DNA of 64,000 nucleotides from Rhabditoides inermis (Eukaryota; Nematoda; Chromadorea; Rhabditida; Rhabditidae): NCBI GenBank assembly GCA_963966185.1, contig CAWZYM010000214.1, positions 591,001 to 655,000 of the forward strand, read 5' to 3'. Shown piece by piece: positions 36,905 to 50,137 of this stretch (position 1 is its first letter; each line of letters starts with the position of its first letter). The notes under the pieces were generated by a model. It saw only the letters and a program-made list of their open reading frames with translations, ran no database searches and was not told where the DNA came from. The position numbers and the translations under genes were made by a program.

Positions 36905-39900
36905 CTACTCCTGCTGCATGTGCCTAGTGTCAAGGAACTTGGCGTAGGGATTGGGCTTGGGGCTGGGTCCGTACTCCCTGCTCTCCCCTCCTCCTCCACT
37001 GCTCTCGCCTCCGCGTCCCTCACAAAAGTTCTCCCAGCTGTTGCCGGCGTCGTTGCCGGTGCTTCCGTATCCGCCCGCTCCCCATCCTCCTCCTCCATTC
37101 TGTCCACCGCCCCAGCCACCGCGTCCCCTGCGGCCACGACCTGAACAAGTGGATTCAACCAATCCTTTTACATAAAATACACTGGACGACTGTAAAAATG
37201 AGCTTTCTGGCGCTGTGTTTGTATGACATGAGATTAGTCTAATCCCCACCCTGCTCACCTCCCCTGCCGCGTCCCTCTCCGTGTCCTCCTCCTCCTCCCC
37301 CTCCTCGTGCCCATCCTCCCCTTCCTCCTCCTCCCCTCTGCTGCGGGGGCCAGCTCATCGTGTCGGGGTTGAACCCGCCCTGCTGTCCCCCTCCACCCCT
37401 TCCTCCTCCTCCGCCACCGCCGCGACGCCAACGCCCACGCTTCTCACCATCTAAACACATTCTTCAATGCATCCAAAACGAGACATGTAAACTCACTCTG
37501 TCCTCCCCTGCTCCCTCCTCCTCCCCCTCCCTGCCCTCCTCCTGCTGCTCCTTCGCCGGCGCGTCCGCGGTGCTTGGCCCTGTACCTCTTCTCCTCCTCG
37601 TCGTCGCTGAACGCCATGCACTCGTCGGGGTTGTCCGCCTCGTCGAACCCGTCGTCCACGATGCGCTGTCTGCAAATCAATCAATCAATCGTTTATCCGG
37701 AATCGTTATATCTGAATATGACAACACAATCATGATATACTAACCACTATACTACCAACTCTGTTCTCCCCTTCCTCCTCCCCTGGAAATATGAATCTCA
37801 TAATCTTTAATAATCTTTATCTGCCAAGTGTCGTGGCAGAGTCTTCGACCCCCGCAGAGTACTCACAAGTCTCTTGAATCGGGGGCTACCTTTACCTTTA
37901 CCTTTTTATCTGCCAAGAGATTACAGAGACACAGTAACACAACAGGAAATGTACAGTGTGGCAAATATTGAGCTGACCGACTGACCCTAGGCTATATGTA
38001 TCAAGCATCTAGCTACTTATAACGAGTTACAACATAATAGAGTTACAACAAAATAAAGTTACAACAAAATGGAATAAGTTCTTTGTTCTTCCTTTTTGAT
38101 AAAACAACAATCCATACGTTTCACCGAGTGGTTTAGTGAGCAAATGTATTGAAAACAGTAATGGTACATCTCGTGGAAACCCAATAATAATTCAATCCAA
38201 CTCACTGTAGCAGCTTGTCGGAGAAGACCTTCTTGGTGAACGCAGCCTCATCGGCAAAGTACATCTGAAAATGAAATGAATAAGAATAAGAACGATAACA
38301 GTCATTTTCTTTAAAAAGTACTTGCGTAAAGAGATGATCTTTGTCTTATGCCAATGCAGCAAAAGCACATGCATAAAACGTTTACAAATACTAACACAAA
38401 CCTGCACCTCTCTCTCCTCTCTTTCTCTCTTCTCTCTCATATTTCTTACTTGATCCTTACTCTCTGTTCAATTGTACATCGTTGTGTTCACTGGTTAGTT
38501 TCAACAAAACATTTCAGAATGCGCAGGTTTGTGTTAGTATTTGTAAACGTTTTATGCATGTGCCTTTGCTGCATTGGCATAAGACAAAGATCATCTCTTT
38601 ACGCAAGTACTTTTTAAAGAAAAATATATGTACTTTTGTTAAATTTCATAGAAATTCTTAATATGTGCTCTCTCTTCTCTCTCTATCTCGGCCCTTCTTT
38701 CTCTTCTTACTATCATGTACCACAGATCACACGTTACGTTTCGGATCGCCGTTACGTTTCACAAAACGTTTTTCCTCACATATTTTCTCACTACCGTTCG
38801 GAGTCGCGCCCACTGCGCTCTTCCTCCTGGTTATTGTTGGCGGGCTCAAAACAATGCAAACCCGGCGCGAATTAGACGCTGGCAGCGGCGGGGCGGGCTA
38901 CACTCAAAGTGCAAGTTCGGAAGACACGCAGAAAACGCGAGAGAGTACGCTTTCGGCAGAGTCAGAGTGACTGGAAACGGCGTCCACCCATCCACCCACC
39001 TACCCACACGCTGGCCTTTCGCCTCATGGGTACGCGGGATCGCGCATAACTTCGTTCAGAGAAGAGATACAAAGATGCCAACGACAAGTGATCTGGCATA
39101 CGGAACGGTGCGAATCTAACTAACATGATTTGGATGAGTCCACATTGTTGTTAACATGACCTTTGGATATCGCTTCTTGAAAATTCTGGCGCGAGCCCTA
39201 TCCTAAGCCAAAAGAGGGGGCGCTGCGCGCCCTCTCTAATATATACGTTACACATGATTATCAAACCAACCCTGTAGAAAAACATTTCAATTGGATTATG
39301 CAATTACACGCATCAACAAGACCCCAATTACCTTGGTTCCGACGGCGACCTTCTGCGCCTCCTCGGGCGAATTGAAGCGGATGGCGTACGACGGGGCCAC
39401 CACCTGCACAACATCATAGACAAATAATAAGTGTATTACCGTGTACATTTAGAGAAACAGTGCAAGACAGCATAATGAGCAATGGCATATATACGTAATG
39501 TATATACGTTAAGAAAATAGTGGAATCACGCACTGTGTTCAAGTAGATTCACATGCCAGCTTGTATCACTCGTTGTATAATAAGAGTGGCTACTCGAATT
39601 GTGAATTGTGATATATATAAATCCGCAGGCGCAGTATACTTGTGCAGTGCACCAGTGTAGGTCAACTAGTCACACGTGTGTACCTCACCTTTCCAAAAAT
39701 GTCGAACACCTGTCCGATGGGGTTGGCGTGCTGGTCGAAGAGCATCGAGTCAAAGTCCAGCACCACATCCGATTGCGAGTCCACAATCACTGAAAATATG
39801 TTTCACATGATACAAATATATGAATCAATAAACGTGACACTAATCGTGATCAAATACTTGAGTAGCCATATTAATTAGTAGATATATCATTGTTCTATTT

Positions 39901-41318
39901 CCTGCCTAACATGTAAGACACTTGATATGAAAAAGGACAAAGGCATTTGATATGAAAAGAGGGGATAAAACACTGACGCAGGCAGTCGATGTGTTTTTCG
40001 ACTACTCCGACGAGTCGCAGCGGCGCCTGGGGGCGGGCCGAGATCGAGAGGCTCTCGATCGGCGGCAGACGGTCGTACTCGTGCACCACCTTCGCACTCT
40101 TCTTCTGCAAAACGACTCACTTTCAATAATACGTTTCGTGACAAATGTTTTTTTTTTTAATTTTTACTCGTGCACCACCTTCGCCGTCTTCTTCTGCAAA
40201 ACCAATTTACAAAATGCACCTTCATAAATAATACTATGCGCTTTTAGACCACATTTCATGAGTCTTCTTCTGCAAAACGGGTAACTTGCAATAATACGTT
40301 TCGTGACTTATACATTTCGCTTACATGCACATTCATAAATAATACTATGCGCTTTTAGACCACGTTTCATGATAACGAAAAAAAACACACACGCACCTCC
40401 TTGTTGTCGTCGACCTTGGCGCGTTTGGTGACGGGCTTGACGATACCGTGCTCCTTCATGAACGCCGCCTCGTGCTTGCGAGCAGTGTAGCGCAGCATTC
40501 TGAATCCAAGGGTAACAATGGCTATAGAAAGAACAGTCATTGCAAGATTGCACAAAACTCATTGTGTCGATGAAAATATCATAATAAACGTATTGTATAG
40601 TGTACCTGTCGAACTCGTCGTCCGAGTCCTCGTCTCCGTCGGCCGGCGGACACAGCAGCAGGTCGTCGTCGCTCATCGACTCGTCCAGGTCGTCGCCCGA
40701 ATCCGCCGGCTCCTCCTTCACCCGAAACGCCTCCTTGTTGCGCACCAGACTCGCTGCCTGAAAATGTAAGCTTCATGAATGACTATGAAACTGCAATGTT
40801 AATGTGAAACGCAATAAGTTCTTGATCTAGGTTTGAAAAGCATGACACACAGTTGCACAGCTCCAAACTTTCGCATACCGTGTTGTCCTGTCCGGTGGGG
40901 TAGGTGCTGTCCACTTGGGCGAGCATCTCTGACATCAAACCGCTCACGTCGTCCATCGGTAGAATCAGGCCAGAGTCCAGAGAGGAGCATGACTGGATAC
41001 AATATTTCTTTATTTATGTCGTATCCATTTTACATTACATAACGATAACGATGTCGCGCAATCATGACTCACATCAACCGCCACGAGCGACGATGCAGCC
41101 ACCTCCACCGGAACTGCGAGCTCCGGAGCAACGTCGTCCATGGATTCTTCTTTCACAACAGCAGTCGTCTACAATAACTACGTAGTTGGTTATCATTTGA
41201 AAACGAAACTCACGATTTGGTCTGAATTCGAAACTATGACAGATGTGGCTGTAGACTCGATAGAAGTGATCGAAACGGGGGTTTCTGTGGTCGGAACGTC
41301 TGTGGAGGTAGCCTCCAT
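36905..41318 (-). CDS. naf1: NAF1-like H/ACA RNP assembly factor
   Basis: The start is ATG 41318 (MEATSTDVPTTETP). An acidic region follows (DGDEDSDDEFD, about 40.6 kb). The Gar1/NAF1 core is spread over exons at 40.1-39.3 kb: YDRLPPIESLSISARPQAPL, then VVLDFDSMLFDQHANPIGQV with FDIFGK, then PSYAIRFNSPEEAQK. Next come YFADEAAFTKKVF (38.2) and the acidic motif MAFSDDEEEKRYRAKHRGR (37.6). The C-terminus is long and Gly/Arg-rich (37.4-36.9), ending at 36,905. NAF1 replaces GAR1 in precursor H/ACA particles and helps assemble pseudouridylation guide RNPs in the nucleus. About 11 exons; the intron at 38.3-39.3 kb holds a transposon. It is divergent from the palmitoyltransferase gene. Confidence 0.85.
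37828..37907 (+). repeat. Short dispersed repeat with (CTTTAC)n tail
   Basis: The unit CAGAGTCTTCGACCCCCGC...TCTTGAATCGGGGGCTAC is followed by CTTTACC repeats. Relatives occur at 51,570-51,646, 53,453-53,546 (minus), 61,832-61,908 and about 63,706-63,788 (minus). Confidence 0.75.
38311..39240 (+). mobile_element. Helitron-like element with internal palindrome, copy 2
   Basis: Palindrome arms lie at about 38,313-38,406 and 38,522-38,617 (AAAAAGTACTTGCGTAAAGAG and its complement). The right end is the hairpin AGAGGGGGCGCTGCGCGCCC plus CTCTCTAA followed by T. About 250 bp before the terminus closely match 12,960-13,215. It lies within a NAF1 intron. Confidence 0.6.
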
Positions 41319-41713
41319 CTTTCTGAAACAACAATACAATAGCAAATCAAACCGAAAAAAGGTAAAACTTTATGAAAATCGCAATTGCATGCGCGCGATG
41401 TACTTCGTCGTGTAGTTTCGTGTTATGTTTTTCGCACAAATTTGCACAATTTCGAGTACACTACGTAGCTAGCAGTCGGTCGTTAACGTTTTGATGCGTT
41501 TTCTATGTTAATTCACGTTTTCAATGCTTCAGTTAGTCATTTTGACACATCGCTTCGCTGCAAACGGTTGCTAACCCTGCCTCTTCCATCTCCTTTCACT
41601 GCATTTCTCAATCTTTGTCGCTCTTTCTCTGTCCTTGTCTTTATCACTTATTCACGTCGTTTCCATGCCTACATATTTCCGTTTTGCCCATTTGTAACGT
41701 TGATTCGTAGGTG
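41319..41713. promoter_or_regulatory. Bidirectional promoter region
   Basis: A 395-bp gap between divergent NAF1 (minus) and the palmitoyltransferase (plus). The plus gene's ATG follows GATTCGTAG closely, consistent with a trans-splice acceptor. No TATA box was seen. Confidence 0.5.
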
Positions 41714-44147
41714 ATGGAGCTGCGCAATCGTAAGATCGCGCCGGCGGGCGATGACGTCACCGACCCGATCAGCGAGGGCGAGCCCGCCACTGCGTCCACC
41801 TCGTCCGAAGACGTCTCCTGTGCACCCACCAAGAAAGGTGTGTTATTTTTTTATCAACTTATCAATGCTATTGGTCGTTTATACATAGTTTCCATATCCA
41901 TAAATTCCAGCGCCTGCACCCATACCGACTCTGGCAGAGGTGGGCGTGCTCGAAGTGCCCGACTGGGACACGAACGTGAGTGGCTATCAATCGATATATC
42001 AATCAATACGTGCTTTTCAGCTGCCCGCCTCCTTCTCCAACGATCTCGGCAAGTCGCTGGCGCGCCGCCTCTTCCACTGGGGACCCATGATCGCTATCAG
42101 CATCATCTTTTATGTGAGTCTCGCTGGATTTTGTTTTGAATGATGGGTGCGATTCATCAGAGATACATTTACGCATCAAATATCGAAGATTTCGTTCATT
42201 AATACGTCCTCTTTCCCTTGCAGATCTCGATCACGGCAACGTTCCTTTGCATGGAGTGGTGGCCGCTCCTCACCTGGCAGGTACGACCCTTTTTGTAAAC
42301 GCTATGTGTATTCATGTTTATTAATTGATGCAGATTTTCACACCATGAGTCAAAATCAAAAATCTTGCTTCAGGGCATCGCCCACATGTCGCTCTTCCTG
42401 TTCTGGGTGTACTCGACGCTGACCAACCTGGCGCTGGCCAGCCAGCACGGCCCCGGATACGTGCCCATCAACTGGAACCCGCCCAAGGTTGGCTCACTGA
42501 TTATCGATTGATATTGATTCATGGATTACAGAAGGAGATGTGCGCGCAGCTGCAAAAGTGCTCGCCGTGTGGAGGATATAAGGTCGGTTTTTGGTTATGC
42601 GATTTGAGTTGTTTTAGTATCTAATCTTATTGATAAGTCTTATTAATGAGTATTGAGTCTTTAGTAGTTTTAGTATTAAGTAAAATCCATGGTGCAATTT
42701 GCTCATATTGTTGATGTTTTTCACGGATGCTTTTGTTCTATTGGTATGTGATTCAAATCGCAAACTTTGGAAGACATAGTGAAACATATTCACTCTGTAC
42801 TGTATTTTCACAGGCGCCTCGCTCCCACCACTGCAGCAAGTGCGGCCGGTGCAGCATGAAGATGGACCATCACTGCCGTGAGTCTCTCACTCTCTCTCAG
42901 TTGGCTTGGTACTATAATATTATATTTGTTATATTTGATTGGGCGTGGACAACACACTCCTATTCCCCCTCCTCCCTCTCTCCCCCTGCGCCCTTTCTCT
43001 ATCCCTATTTGCCTGTCCTTCAATTGGCTTGATGTGCTTGGTTGAGCGTGGATCAACAACTGCGTGGGCCACCGCAACCAGGCGCTGTTCGTCCGCTTCC
43101 TGTCCTCTGCTGTCGTGGGATGCACCCACGCGGCCATCATCATCGGAGCCAGCTGCTATCACGGCGTCAACCTGGTGCGTGAAGGTCGTGTATGCAGTAT
43201 GCAGTGTACTGTTGTATTGTATATTGTGTATTCGTACTATTACTATATTGTGTACTCGTACCACTGCGCCAACCTGGTGGGGAGAGGAGGAATCGATGAA
43301 TGTTAATTATAGATGGGTAGCACAGAGTAGCGTAGTTTGCACGGCGTCAACCTGGTGCGGGAATGTCGTGTTGGGACTCTGTATGCAGTGTACTGTATAT
43401 TGTGTACTCGTACTGTATACGACGGCGTCAACCTGGTGCGTGTAGGCTTGATGTTAATTGTAGATGGGTAGCACGGAATAAGAGTTTGCAGAAGATCATC
43501 CCGTCAAGTTGTTAACTAGTGGGATAGATATTCAAACAAGTTTATCATGAAAACTGTTTTTGATCGTCCTGTAAGCCGATTGGTTTTGTCGTGAATTCGA
43601 GAATATGAAATTAGTTTGAAACGTATATGTTCCATATGGTACAATTTTCATAGTTTGTCTCATATGTGTGTTGCAGGGTTGGTACGAGCGGTATGGAGAC
43701 GGCACGGAGCCGCGCATCCACCTCACACTCACATCCTTCCTCGTCGCTGTCGGAGGTGGGTGGAGGGGTACTGTAGCGCGGAAAATGGGATACTGTACTT
43801 TGAAATGTTTCTCGGGAATGTGTTATGATATCTGCAGACTGTATTCAATTGTTGCCTTCTAGCGTTTGCGATGTCTATTGGAGTGACGATCGCCGTCGGT
43901 GCTCTGCTCGTCTTCCAGCTACGCTACATTGCCGCCAACAAGACCGGAATCGAGGACTATATTGGTACTGTAGGGTTACGGTAGGTTGATACTTACGGTA
44001 GGTTGCAGTTGACAAGGCGCGCACGGCTCGCGAGCACTATGAAGAGGAGACGGAGGATGAGGAGGGAGAAGAGGATGGGGAGAACCCGCTCAGCAAGCCC
44101 TTTGTCTATCCCTATGACATTGGCAGGAAGAGGAACTTCAAGGTGGG

Positions 44148-44192
<45 letters not shown>

Positions 44193-46009
44193 GCGTGTGT
44201 TGCAGGAGGTGCTGGGCTCGTGGTCCGGCTTCCCCTCGCATCCGGGAGTGTGGTGGCCGATCAGGACGGACTGCACGCAGTTCACGCTGTCGGTGAGTAT
44301 TGTAGGGTTACTGTAGGATGGATAAGCTGATGAATTGTGGATTTGACCAACCTTGTTTTTTTTTCGCTGAGTGGAGATCAGAATTAGAATATATTTATCT
44401 CGAATCAAGTAGCACATTACAAAAATGTAAATTACGGTAAGGTTACGGTAAAATATCGTGGAGATGAGCAAATGAATTGTGTATTTGTCCAATCATTGTT
44501 TTTTTTTGCTGTAGAATGAAGATTGGGGTGGTGGTTTGGTTTCAAGAGATTGTTATTAAAGGTAGTGTACCCTCTGAATCTGGGTGCATGTGTAGATACA
44601 ACATGTCATTGTTTACGACTCAATGAGTATATTATGATGATGCAAACATATATTCTGAAACAATTTAGTTTTAAAAAATTATTTGAATATTGGAGTGAGA
44701 AATCGAAGAAACTAATAACTTTTAATCAGCTCGGGGGTGTGTGCACAACTGCACGAAGTTACACAATTCGACCACACTAACGGCTGTTTCATTCAAGACA
44801 ATTTATTTGCATGTGTTTATATATTGTTTCTTACGTCATTCTTATTTTATATAACATTTCTACTATGTGTTTCTTTTACTAAACTGGCAACAACAGCTGA
44901 TGAGAAATTATCTGCTAAACGCAGTAAGATGTCGAATGATGTTAAAAATCATAACTCACAACGTTGCGCAAATATGCGTATCATGTTGGATTAAATTAAA
45001 TGTTTGATAATTTTTAATTTCATTATTTTTTATCACAAACAACCATAAACGACATAAATATACCTCTAAAAGACATTGATAATACATTCATGATATTTTT
45101 TATATTTGATTCAGAGGGTACACTACCTTTAATGGTACCTCGTTTTATCACACTGTCATGTTCCCTGTGAAACGTGTTGTTCGTGGAAAGGAGGAATAAC
45201 ATGTTTGGCCGTTTCGGAAAAGCACAATATGGCTATTGTAGTGTTGTAACTGCTTTGGCATGTTTACACATGACTGTCACACATCCCTATTTGGGAGAGC
45301 CGTCGACTGTCGAAGGTCGATTTACCGGCCCTGCGCGTTTAGACGCGAGTGAGTGAGTGAATAGTGACCTCGCAGCGGCGGCGCCATTTAGTCCCCTATT
45401 CCTCACTCAATCCCCCCTCGATTGTTTGTATTGTGACGTGAGTGCGCGATAGAGAGGGTCATTGTGCACCGGAAGTGATTGTTAGACAAGGCAAGGCGGT
45501 GTGGATTTGATGGGCCGAGTAGTCAAAGTGAATCATGTCAAGGGCGGTAGAGAGGGGGAGGGAGGGAGAGGGAAGAGAGAGAGAGAGAGTGAGGGAGAGA
45601 GATGCTTTCAGGAGGAGCAGCTGCACCAGAAGGAGCTGAAGCGCCAGGCGGCCCGTCTGGTGGAGATGACTGGGGATTTCAAGGGCGGCGTGTGCGGATC
45701 CATCTGCAGCCCCGGTCCCAAGGTGGGCAGGGAGGGAGGGGGCTGTTAAACTAACGCTGCTCTAACCATCTAACTTTCTTGTTTTGCACACTATTGCCGC
45801 GAGCTGGTCCGTCTTGCTCTGATCTACCCGGCAGCGCGCGGCTAATTGAGAGAATAGAACCATATGTGGTATTGTTCAGGCTTTCATCTGCCAGCCGATC
45901 AGCGAGGAGGTGCGAGTGGCGACGAAGAAGGGCGACAGGTGGATCGTCACCCGGGGCAACAGGCACTGGCTGTACGGGATGAAGAAGACGGACAAGGAGG
46001 TGGGAGAGA

Positions 46010-46055
<46 letters not shown>

Positions 46056-46143
46056 AGGGGAGAGAGTAATGGTTGTCGTTTAGGTGAAGGGCTGGTTCCC
46101 TCGTGCCTTCACCAAGATTATCGATGTGGATCCGTGGGAGTGA
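41714..46143 (+). CDS. ZDHHC6-type palmitoyltransferase with SH3 domain
   Basis: S-acyltransferase moving palmitate to cysteines of membrane proteins; ZDHHC6 acts in the ER. The N-terminus is cytosolic and acidic (MELRNRKIAPAGDD). Two helices follow (MIAISIIFY/ISITATF, then IAHMSLFLFWVYSTLTNLAL). The Cys-rich domain reads APRSHHCSKCGRCSMKMDHH plus CPWINNCVGHRNQ, with the catalytic DHHC split by an intron at about 42,878/43,048 and reconstituted in phase. Two more helices follow (VVGCTHAAIIIGASCYHGV; SIGVTIAVGALLVFQL). An acidic stretch (EEETEDEEGEEDGENPLSKP) and a C-terminal SH3-like domain (KKGDRWIVTRGNRHWLYGM, then VKGWFPRAFTKIID) complete it, as in ZDHHC6. It ends DPWE, stop 46141-46143. 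One intron holds a TTAA element (44.6-45.1 kb); another has copied donor sites. Confidence 0.9.
43158..43440 (+). repeat. Four tandem copies of an exon/donor junction
   Basis: The exon end GGCGTCAACCTG with donor GTGCGT (donor at 43,175) recurs at donors 43,277 (CGCCAACCTG|GTGGGG), 43,355 (GTGCGG) and 43,436 (GTGCGT). The spacing is about 80-100 bp and the intron sequence in between is also partly repeated. The next exon (GWYERYGDGTEP) begins after TTGCAG near 43,678. Confidence 0.8.
44560..45128. mobile_element. 569-bp TIR element flanked by TTAA
   Basis: The 21-bp terminal inverted repeats are perfect. The left begins AGGTAGTGTACCCTCTG and the right is its complement. They are bounded by TTAA on both sides (44,556-44,559 and 45,129-45,132). 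TTAA target duplication is typical of piggyBac-type elements and some MITEs. There is no transposase frame, so it is non-autonomous. It is inserted in a palmitoyltransferase intron. Confidence 0.85.
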
Positions 46144-47075
46144 TCCACTCTGATCTACCTTCAGTCTTCCACTATGGTCCACTATGGTCTATAGCTGTTG
46201 CGAGTTGTAATAAGTGATTCCCTAATATGTTTGTTCTACGCCAATCGTCGAAGATCTGCCTTATCAATCGTTCTGACATTTGTGTGTTGCTCATTGTTGT
46301 CTGTCGCCCTTATATCTGAATTATCGCTGTGATGAGTTTTATTGGTTGTAATGTATATTATATAATAAGTTATTTGTATCGTGTGTATGTGATAGTTTTA
46401 CTCGGTTTGTCTAGGCATCACTCCCGCGATTTATAAATGTTTGAATAGTGTCAGTGTCTGATTCGTAATCGGATTGCCTGTGTAAGAAGGGAGGACGAAG
46501 AGGGGAGGAGTGTGTGTACATTTCGAAACTGCCAGTCCTCGAGGAGTTTTTGCGATTGTTCCCACATTGAGATGTTTTGTAGCAGAGTCAAGGGGCGGTC
46601 TGTGTGTGTGTGTGGAGCAGTGAAGAGTGTGGAGCAGGGAGGAGTGCACTGCTCCCACGCACTGCTCCCCTCTCTCCCATCCGCGTCTTTGCCCATAACA
46701 CCCGCCCCCCAACTGTGCGCGAAGGTTGTTGCGGGTTGTGTGAGAGATTTGCATGTGTCGTGTTCTCCTGATTGTATCTCGACTCTCTCTTGAGCTCTGA
46801 TCGAAACCGATTTGTGCGACGGCGCTGTGTGACCTGAAAATTGTTGGCAGCTCCAGCGATCTAGATTCTTTGTGAATTTGTTGTAATTATGCGTTCTTTT
46901 GATCGTGTCACGATTGCGATGTCTCTCTAAAAATAAAACTGAAGCTATTTCAGAAGAAGTGAACGATGATTCACCCCCCCCCCCTCTTTGTTCCTTGGTT
47001 ATGACGTAGTTAGGGGTGTCAGATTGAGTTATCGCACTGCGGCATCTCGGCGAAGGAATTGGGAGGCGGTTCGGA

Positions 47076-47126
<51 letters not shown>

Positions 47127-47587
47127 GGGGAACTCTTATATGTGTCCGAATTTGGTCTCGAACAGATACTTTCCTATCCTTGTTCCTCATTTTTGTACCT
47201 GTCCGATTGATTGATTGGGTGATAGTTTCTCCGCCGGCACTCTCGAGATTTGCTTGTTGACACACTGTCTTGACAGGCGTGACTACGCTAGCACTTCAGA
47301 GGCAGAGGGGAAGGGAGGAGGGGCGTGAGAGTGATTGGTGATTACTATACTATGGCCACTGTCACTGGGGCACATCTCTTTTCAGTTTCTATCGTTCTAC
47401 ATCTATTGTCCAGCAACCACTCTCTTCATCGCTTAGCAGTCGTGCTATATTGATGTAAAATTGACATTATGCGCTACTCTCCGTGCGAAAACGATGACTC
47501 GCCCTTCTTATTCCGCCGTCGCGCGTATTATTGCTCTAGCATCTCGAATTTCACGCTTTTCCTTCCAGACTCCACCTCTCACCCCCA
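46144..47587. other. Intergenic
   Basis: No exon model was seen. It holds the 3' UTR of the palmitoyltransferase, a (GA)n tract at about 47,080-47,125 and the promoter side of the next gene. AATAAA near 46,930 could be a distal poly(A) signal. Confidence 0.5.
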
Positions 47588-50087
47588 ATGGACCACCTCA
47601 AAGAGGAGATGAGTGACGTAAGCGAATCAATCAATATCAATGTAATCAATCGATATTCCCAGCTGATCGGGAGTATGTGGCCGCGGCGGAAGGAGCGCGA
47701 GCTGTCGTATCGCGAGGGCGGCGTCGACTCGCAGTCTCGAGGCCACGCCCCCTCTGCAGGAGGCAAGGCGGCTCCCGGCTCAGCCGCCAACCCGCACCGA
47801 ACCATGACCACCGAGATGAACCATCTGGACGTCGACCTGCTCCTCGAGGTATCGATTGATTCCCATTGTATTGATTCGTGCCAATTTTATAGTTTTGGAC
47901 GTGATTTTATCGATTTCAGCGAGTGAGTTGTTTAGATAAGAGACGCGTAGGTGTAGTGTGGACAAGAGAAAGAGAGAATGCGTGAGAATATGATATCGAT
48001 TGATTATCGATTGATTGGCAGGACTATGCGTGGGCGCACTTTCGCGATCTGCAGTCGCTGAAGCGCACGCGACTCGACGACTTCAAGAATCTCGAGAAGG
48101 ACGACGTCGAGTTCGTCATCGTGAGTCATATTATCGATTTTTGCGGCTATCGACTTTCTGTGTTTTTGTATTTCTGATATATTGTAGTTTTGTTGTTTCG
48201 CCATTATCGATTCGCATTCCCCTTTCCACGTCTGCTGTTTCGTGGGTCTTCTCTGGTGGGATTAGTGGGAGGAGAGGCGAATCTGCTGACTGACCACTAC
48301 TCGTAATGACATAACAGTATTGACATCGATCGATCAGCTGTTTGTTGATCAGCTGTTCGGTTCGGTTTGCCGGGTTGATCGAATGATGGGATTTGAGCGA
48401 GTCGATAGCATGCGAACGCTGTAGTGTAATCTCGGGAGTGGCAGCGAAAGAGTGCTAGGAAAAGTGGCATTCCAGCTGTTTCATATCTTTCATTGGGACG
48501 TTCTCCTTGTTGCGGGCATAGTGAAGCTGATGGAATTATCTCAGTGACCGCGATTTTTCTCCGCTGTGAGTGGCGTCCCGCTGTGAACGCGCTGATAACT
48601 GATAACGACAGCTGATTGCGTGAGTCAGCGATCGATTAGTGAGTAAGTGAGTCACATATGCTAATTCTGGATTTGTTGCAAAATATCGATTAGAGAGTAG
48701 TGTAGTGGTTGCTACACACTCTCTTTGTGTGTGTTTCCTCTCTCTTTTCGGGGGACTCGCTTTTCACGAGCCTTTGAATAACGAGCGCGGCCGTTGGAGT
48801 CCGGGCTATTCAAGCCTCGGACACATAACGAGGTTGAGCATATCAATACTAGTATACTTACTACTTGTAGGTAAGTCATGCAATCGAATCTCCCTCTCTC
48901 ACCCGAGCAATTCAATTCATCAAATGACCGCTAACGAGTGTCTGCGTCTCTCACTTCTCCACGCTATTTCCAGCGCTCCAGCCGTGATTTGCGTAGCGGG
49001 ACTAATTAGGAAGAGTGTGTATTTTATAGAGAGAGAGGAATTGAGAGAGCTTTTCCTCTCACTCACCGCGCGCTCCTGTTTCGGCACGCTTCCTCCCCTC
49101 ACTCTCTCCATTTCACACGCTCTCTCGCTCCCGAGGGATCACCTCGTGTGTGGAGCGATTATCGCCTCAGGGCATGTGCCGTCTACGTCGCCCGAGGCGC
49201 ATTCTCTTCTCAATATGGAAAGGGGTATATAATGGAGACCAGCGAAAATCGATAGCATTTCAATTTTCAAAATTGCGACCGAAAATACGCAGTGACGTCT
49301 ATTGGTTGCGTACACGCGATGAGTCATAGTGGAGATTACGGTAACTCAGCAGTGAGGAAAGAGTACTCGACTTTTTAGGCCAGGTCTCTATGACTCGCTC
49401 TCACCTCGCCTTCTTTTGTGTGTGTTTGTGCATTTTGATCCGATGTTTGACGTCAATCGAATGCCAGTTTGTCTGTGACTCACCCGATCGTAATATTGAT
49501 TGATTGATTGATTGATATCGATTTTGCAGAATCGCAAATCGCTCGTTTCCGTGTGTGAGGATCCGCAGTATTCGCAGTTCAACCCGGTTGGAGCCAAGCC
49601 GTTCACTTTATTCAAATCCATCTTCACAAACAACACCAACAGGTGTGTTGTGTACTTTGTTTACATGTTTACCTGTTTACATGTTTAAATGTTTACATGT
49701 TTACCTGTTTGCTTGCAGACCACAGGAGTACTCTTTCAAGACGGAGCGAACGACGGAGTCTCTCTGTGCAGTGGCTAGGGAACAGGGCTATTCCATCGGC
49801 ACCGAAGCCGAGCTCACTCTCAAGACACCATGTGAGTTGTTTACTTGTTGACCTGTTTCGTCGCACTGATTTGTTTACCTGGCTCACCTTGAATTGATTG
49901 GTTCGCGTACGTTTCACAGCGGGACGCATCCCGTTTTTGTGTGCCACCCGTGCGCTCTCTTTGATGATTGCGACATTGATTGGAGGGAAGTGAGTGCGCG
50001 AAATGAAAAGAAACACACAAGAAGTTGTGTGTGAAGGTCGCCTCCTCTGATCCTCTTTTGCTCGCGCGCGATTGGAATCTCAAGATC

Positions 50088-50137
<50 letters not shown>

